The position numbers and the translations under genes were made by a program. A DNA stretch of 33,718 bases from an uncultured Bacilli bacterium (GTDB lineage Bacteria > Bacillota_I > Bacilli_A > RF39 > UBA660): contig CALVQR010000008.1 in assembly GCA_944358265.1 (NCBI GenBank), positions 1 to 33,718 of the forward strand. The letters run 5' to 3'. The notes under the pieces were generated by a model. The model saw only the letters and a list, made by a program, of their open reading frames with translations. It did not search any database and had not been told where the DNA came from. Shown one piece after another: positions 29,534 through 33,718 of the stretch (position 1 is its first letter; each line of letters opens with the position of its first letter).

Positions 29534-30616
29534 GTGATAAAAAAGAAAAAACCTAACTATAAACTTAGAAGAAAAATTGCAAAAATTACGTTAATATTAT
29601 TAATTGTTGTTCCTATATTTTTAATCAATCAAACAAAAATATTAAATTTTCCACTGTATATAACTAATATAAAATATACTGGAATTATTGATTCTTTATT
29701 TGAAGTAGATTTTACTAAAAAAGAAGTAAAAGATACTTTAAAATATCTAAAAGAAAATGAAAGAATTAATGATAATACCAAAAATTACATATTGGAATTA
29801 GATAGTATGGGATATAATAAAAACACTATTGAATATGTAATTAAGAATCTTAATAAAGAACAAATAACTGAATTTTTATCTAAAAAATATAATAAAGATT
29901 ATGAAAAATACATTGAAAATGATTTGTTTGTATTTTCCAAATTAGAAAGATACTTGAATTATCAAAACGAGCATAAAGATTTAAGCATAGATGAAATAGT
30001 TTATAGAATTGAATTAAACCTAGATAAAACTTATTATGAAGATAGTGAATTTGTAAAAAACCCAGATGATATTACAGTTTTAACAAACAAATATTTAGAA
30101 ATACCTGAAGATTATGAACCAGAAGATTTAGTAGATATGGACGATAATTACGCAAATAATTCTTATAGGCAACTAAAACTTAGAAAAGAAGCATATGAAA
30201 AATTTGTAGAAATGTGTGATGATTCTAGGGAAGATGGTGTTAATTTTTATGCAGAAAGTGCATATAGAAGTTATGAATATCAAGATATATTGTATAAAAA
30301 TTATGTATATAATAATGGTCAAGAAGAAGCAAATAAATATGCAGCTAAACCAGGATTTTCAGAACATGAACTTGGTCTTGCGATAGATCTTGCTAATATA
30401 TGGACTATAACTACTAAAGGAGAAGAATATGCATGGCTTTCTAAAAATGCATATAAGTATGGTTATATAATTAGATATAAAGAAGAATGGGAAGATATAA
30501 CAGGATATGCGGCTGAAAGTTGGCATATAAGATATGTAGGGGTTGAGACTGCAACTAAAGTTTATAAAAAAGGTATGTCTTATGAAGAATACTATATAAA
30601 ATATATTGCAAATTAA
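29534..30616 (+). CDS. VanY-like M15B D-Ala-D-Ala carboxypeptidase, membrane-anchored
   Basis: The 360-residue protein starts with GTG after AGGTGAT. It has one membrane anchor (about 16-33) and an extracellular region. Residues 60-200 are a helical, charged extension without a known domain (KEVKDTLKYLKENERIND, NLNKEQITEFLSKKY). The catalytic M15B domain occupies about 210-350: SAYRSYEYQ, zinc ligands H278 and D285 in FSEHELGLAIDLA, catalytic E328 and zinc ligand H331 in ESWHIRYVG. Such enzymes cleave the terminal D-Ala from peptidoglycan peptides. VanY proteins are usually shorter, so the N-terminal extension is notable. It is divergent from the serine-type dacF. No other van genes are present, so vancomycin resistance is not implied. 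Confidence 0.92.
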   Translation: MIKKKKPNYKLRRKIAKITLILLIVVPIFLINQTKILNFPLYITNIKYTGIIDSLFEVDFTKKEVKDTLKYLKENERINDNTKNYILELDSMGYNKNTIEYVIKNLNKEQITEFLSKKYNKDYEKYIENDLFVFSKLERYLNYQNEHKDLSIDEIVYRIELNLDKTYYEDSEFVKNPDDITVLTNKYLEIPEDYEPEDLVDMDDNYANNSYRQLKLRKEAYEKFVEMCDDSREDGVNFYAESAYRSYEYQDILYKNYVYNNGQEEANKYAAKPGFSEHELGLAIDLANIWTITTKGEEYAWLSKNAYKYGYIIRYKEEWEDITGYAAESWHIRYVGVETATKVYKKGMSYEEYYIKYIAN

Positions 30617-30645
30617 AAGAGTTCACATTTTGAACTCTTTTAATT
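30615..30645 (+). terminator. bidirectional terminator
   Basis: AAAAGAGTTCA pairs with TGAACTCTTTT around five bases, followed by T-rich sequence on both strands. It separates the convergent carboxypeptidase and ABC exporter genes and overlaps both gene ends. Confidence 0.9.
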
Positions 30646-32367
30646 TTCTTTTTTTAGTTCTGATTCGTATAGTATTTTATATCCAGGAGATTTTTTAATT
30701 AATTCTTCATGTGTACCTTCCGCTGCAATTTTACCATTATCTATAAACATAATTTTATCACTATTAAGAATAGTAGAAAATCTATGTGCAATAATTAAAA
30801 TAGTATACTCTCCCTTCATATTATTAATAGCTTCTTGTATTTCTTTTTGGGTTTCATTATCAAGTGCACTTGTCGCTTCGTCAAACAAGATTATTTCTGT
30901 TTTTTGAGCTAGTGCTCTTGCTATTGCTAATCTTTGTTTTTGCCCACCTGATAAATTTACTCCACCTTCTCCTACTATAGTATCATATTTATCTGGAAGT
31001 GACATAATGAAATCATGAAGGCAAGCAGTTTTACAAACTTTTTTTATTTCTCTATCTGTAATATTAGGTTTTACTAATCTTAAGTTATCCTTAATACTTA
31101 AATTAAAAATATATGGACTTTGATTAATAATTGTAATATTCCCTCTTATAGATTCTTTATCAAGTTCATTAATATTAATCCCATCAATTAATATTTCTCC
31201 ATCATCTACGTCATAAAATTTACATAGTAAACTAAACACTGTTGATTTCCCCGCACCACTCTTACCAACAAAAGCAACTGTTTTATTAGCATTTATTTTA
31301 AAACTCATATCATTTAATATTTTATTTTTATCATACGAAAATGAAACATTTCTAAATTCAAAATCACCATTTATTTTATCTAAATGTCTAATGCCAAATT
31401 TTTCTTTAGTATACTCACTTCCATACATTATTTCTCTAATTCTATCAACAGATAAACTAAAATCTTTAGTTCTCTCAAGTAAATCTCCAATCCATGAAAC
31501 AACATTTGTCACTCCTTTAGAATAGTTATTAATTACTAAAGCACTTGTTATAGTTAAAAATTTATTATAAATAAGAAAAACTAGTAATAATATAAGTAAC
31601 AGATCATTTAAATCTAAACAAAATCCTCCATATAACGTATAATTTCTATCAACTTTATTCATTTTATATCTTTCAGTATTTAAATTTAATACTTTTTTAT
31701 GGAGTTCATTACTAAAACTTTCTTCAGAGTTAAGCATTTTTATATCTCTAATTCCTCTTATCATTTCTCCAACAAAACTAGATGCTCTTTCACTTAATTT
31801 TCTATACCTTTTATCATTTTCATTTCGTAATTTTACTCTTTTTCTTTCAATCAAATACATAATTGATGTTGAAAAAATTAAATATATAAATACCGGTTTA
31901 CTAATAATAAATATAGCACCAAAAATTCCTATATCAGTTATTATATTAGTTATATAACCTATAAGCATAGGAAAAATATCTGATAGTTTACTTGTATCAT
32001 TTGTAAGTCTTTGAATAAATACACCTGTGCCATTATTATCAATTACTTTATTTTCAAGTTTTAATATTTCTTTACCTAATTCAGTTTGAAGATTTATATA
32101 TGTTTCCCTAAATAAAATATTACTATTATGCCTTTGAAAATAGTGTACTATATTACGTATATTTTCAACAATAAATATTACTATTGTAATTAAAATCAGT
32201 TGTTTAAATTCATTATTTGTTAAATTAACTATTATTTTTGCACTTAATATAGGAATCAATATACTTATAATTATAGATATAATTGAACATATTATATACA
32301 TAACTAAATACTTTTTAGAGTTTTTTGCAAATTTCCATGTAAACTTTAAGTCCTTTAAGAATACCAT
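30640..32367 (-). CDS. ABC exporter with fused permease and ATPase
   Basis: The 575-residue half-transporter has six hydrophobic segments in about 18-300 and an ATPase from about 335. Walker A is VGKSGAGKST, the Q-loop is INQSPYIF, the signature is LSGGQKQRLAIARAL, Walker B is IILFDEATSALD, and the H-loop is IIAHRFS. It works as a dimer, homo- or hetero-. No second half-transporter gene is adjacent, so a homodimer is more likely. Substrate is unknown: lipid, peptide or drug export are all possible. ATG follows AGGAGTGGTAGT. It has its own extended -10 promoter, so it need not be co-transcribed with the phosphorylase gene upstream. Confidence 0.93.
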   Translation of the reverse strand: MVFLKDLKFTWKFAKNSKKYLVMYIICSIISIIISILIPILSAKIIVNLTNNEFKQLILITIVIFIVENIRNIVHYFQRHNSNILFRETYINLQTELGKEILKLENKVIDNNGTGVFIQRLTNDTSKLSDIFPMLIGYITNIITDIGIFGAIFIISKPVFIYLIFSTSIMYLIERKRVKLRNENDKRYRKLSERASSFVGEMIRGIRDIKMLNSEESFSNELHKKVLNLNTERYKMNKVDRNYTLYGGFCLDLNDLLLILLLVFLIYNKFLTITSALVINNYSKGVTNVVSWIGDLLERTKDFSLSVDRIREIMYGSEYTKEKFGIRHLDKINGDFEFRNVSFSYDKNKILNDMSFKINANKTVAFVGKSGAGKSTVFSLLCKFYDVDDGEILIDGININELDKESIRGNITIINQSPYIFNLSIKDNLRLVKPNITDREIKKVCKTACLHDFIMSLPDKYDTIVGEGGVNLSGGQKQRLAIARALAQKTEIILFDEATSALDNETQKEIQEAINNMKGEYTILIIAHRFSTILNSDKIMFIDNGKIAAEGTHEELIKKSPGYKILYESELKKEN

Positions 32368-32389
32368 ACTACCACTCCTATTTTATATA

Positions 32390-32408
32390 ATTATATCATG
32401 CGCACATG
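32390..32408 (-). promoter_or_regulatory. promoter of the ABC exporter with GC-rich flank
   Basis: TATAAT (32390-32395) with extended TGA on the minus strand. Immediately upstream is CATGTGCGCATG (32397-32408), an unusually GC-rich, near-palindromic stretch for this genome and a possible regulator site. The -35 is weak. Confidence 0.45.
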
Positions 32409-32423
32409 TATTACAAATCCTAT

Positions 32424-33704
32424 TTACTTTATAATATCGTATACTATTTTTACTTCTTCTATATTTTTATTACTAATAGTAAACGCATCATATAACTTAT
32501 CAATATCTATATCATTATCACATACTACATACAAAAGAGTATCATCAATTCTTACTTCATCATTGACTTTTTTATTTAATATGATTCCAACTTTATGATT
32601 TATAATATCATCTTTTTTATTTCTTCCTGCGCCTAGCGAATTTGCAAATTTAGCAAGTTTAATTACATCTATATCAGTTATATATCCATTATTTTTAGAT
32701 TTTAAAGCTATTTTTTTATTTGCTATTTCAATATTATTAACATCTCCACCTTGTGCTTTTATAAGTTCAAAGAATTTTTTTAAACCTTCTTTATTATTAA
32801 GTTTTTCTACTACCATATCAAGTGAATCTTCTAAAGATATACCTTTTCCTAAAGAAACCATATATGATGCAAGTGTTAAACATAATTTAGTAAATCTTTC
32901 TTCACCATTACCATTTAGTGTATCAATCGCTTCTTTTACCTCTAAGGCATTACCTATTGTATAACCAAGTGGATAATTCATATTTGTTATTAGTGCGACT
33001 ATTTCTTTATTAAATTTTTTACCTATACTAATCATAGTTTTTGATAATTTTCTAGCATCAGTAATATTTTTCATAAATGCACCCTTACCAACTTTTACAT
33101 CTAAAACTATTTTATCCGCACCTGATGCAAGTTTTTTACTCATTATACTAGAGGCAATCAGTGGAATTGATTCAGTTGTACCAGTTACATCTCTTAATGC
33201 ATATATTTTTTTATCTGCAGGTACTAAATTACCTGTTTGAGATACAAGTGCAATACCTATATCATTAACCTCTTTAATAAATTCTTCTTCAGTAATACTT
33301 GTATTAAATCCCGATATAGATTCAAGTTTATCAATTGTTCCACCTGTATAGCCAAGACCTCTTCCACTCATTTTAGCAATTGGTACACCACATGCTGCTA
33401 CTAAAGGTGCAACTACCAAAGTTGTTTTATCTCCAACTCCACCAGTCGAATGTTTATCGACTTTTATTCCATTTATATTTGATAAATCAAGTTTATCACC
33501 GCTATCTAACATTATTTTTGTTAGATTAAATGTTTCTTCATCAGTCATACCATTCAATACTATTGCCATTAGAAGTGAACTCATTTGATAATCTTTAACT
33601 TCTCCACCTATAAAATTATCCACAGTATATTTTATTTCATCATATGTTAACTCCCCTTTATTTTTTTTCTTTATTATTATATTTATAATATTTTTATTAA
33701 TCAC
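32424..33704 (-). CDS. pdp: pyrimidine-nucleoside phosphorylase
   Basis: This 426-residue enzyme splits uridine, thymidine or deoxyuridine with phosphate, releasing the base and ribose-1-phosphate or its deoxy form. The helical N-terminal domain is followed by the phosphate-binding signature KHSTGGVGDKT (84-94) and SGRGLGYTGGTIDKLES, then GNLVPADKKIYALRDVTGT. The C-terminal domain (about 345-426) is complete. Length fits the Bacillus Pdp group rather than the longer DeoA enzymes, but the two cannot be fully separated by eye. The apparent start is GTG, 14 bases from the window edge, with no good ribosome site in those bases, so a coupled start after an upstream gene is likely. Confidence 0.93.
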   Translation of the reverse strand: MINKNIINIIIKKKNKGELTYDEIKYTVDNFIGGEVKDYQMSSLLMAIVLNGMTDEETFNLTKIMLDSGDKLDLSNINGIKVDKHSTGGVGDKTTLVVAPLVAACGVPIAKMSGRGLGYTGGTIDKLESISGFNTSITEEEFIKEVNDIGIALVSQTGNLVPADKKIYALRDVTGTTESIPLIASSIMSKKLASGADKIVLDVKVGKGAFMKNITDARKLSKTMISIGKKFNKEIVALITNMNYPLGYTIGNALEVKEAIDTLNGNGEERFTKLCLTLASYMVSLGKGISLEDSLDMVVEKLNNKEGLKKFFELIKAQGGDVNNIEIANKKIALKSKNNGYITDIDVIKLAKFANSLGAGRNKKDDIINHKVGIILNKKVNDEVRIDDTLLYVVCDNDIDIDKLYDAFTISNKNIEEVKIVYDIIK

Positions 33705-33718
33705 TTACTATAAAAATT

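Noticed and set aside
29534-30616. Vancomycin resistance gene cluster
   Set aside because: Only an M15B carboxypeptidase is present; there is no vanH, ligase or vanX nearby, and the two-component genes lie 8 kb away in an efflux operon.
1-33718. CRISPR array, rRNA operon, prophage or toxin-antitoxin pair
   Set aside because: I saw no regularly spaced repeats, no rRNA sequence and no phage structural genes; the lone XRE regulator has no partner gene beside it.

Overview
The window is AT-rich bacterial DNA read with the standard code: TGG is Trp, TGA is a stop, and GTG and TTG starts occur. Lys, Asn and Ile are abundant and A/T-ending codons dominate. The gene set (CotJ spore-coat genes, ClpC/ClpP, a sortase with a thioester/Cna-B surface protein, an M15B carboxypeptidase, QueH, a YugP-like protease, a uridine-kinase-like protein with a ThrRS-type N-terminus) points to a Gram-positive, low-GC member of the Bacillota, probably an anaerobic gut lineage near the Bacilli/Clostridia divide. 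The cotJ genes suggest spore formation or a recent spore-forming ancestor. The lineage is inference.

Layout. Most genes lie on the minus strand. 1-460: the edge of an unknown gene, then a self-contained tRNA-Gly(TCC) unit with its own promoter and terminator. 463-4525: a coiled-coil protein of unknown function, tex, and a Y-family polymerase. 4640-5599: a plus-strand cotJ operon in which CotJA and CotJB appear fused, followed by CotJC. 5789-8461: a nucleoside kinase-gap operon. 8583-14033: clpP, an XRE regulator, a membrane metalloprotease overlapping cysS, and clpC. 14120-17187: lysS and a membrane transporter with an odd Lys/Thr/Ser tail. 17263-18914: a zinc-ribbon membrane protein and dusB. 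19094-25494: a surface and signalling block: thioester adhesin, sortase, then ABC permease, ATPase, response regulator and sensor kinase. 25591-27462: a zinc-type CDF exporter with well-preserved ArsR/SmtB-like operators, guanine deaminase, and a small membrane protein. 27501-30616: queH and two divergently transcribed DD-carboxypeptidases. 30640-33704: an ABC exporter and a pyrimidine-nucleoside phosphorylase.

How the genes relate. ClpP and ClpC form a likely protease pair although they are 2.6 kb apart on opposite strands. The sortase overlaps its probable substrate gene. The permease-ATPase-regulator-kinase order is that of an inducible efflux or peptide-sensing module. Terminator hairpins sit on or within a few bases of most stop codons, so the units are compact and clearly bounded.

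I found no rRNA, CRISPR array, complete insertion sequence or prophage. Nothing here is clearly an undescribed multi-gene system. The strongest leads are the CotJA-CotJB fusion, the adhesin-sortase pair with a non-LPXTG sorting motif, the SmtB-like operators on the metal exporter, and several small genes that ordinary gene calling would miss.
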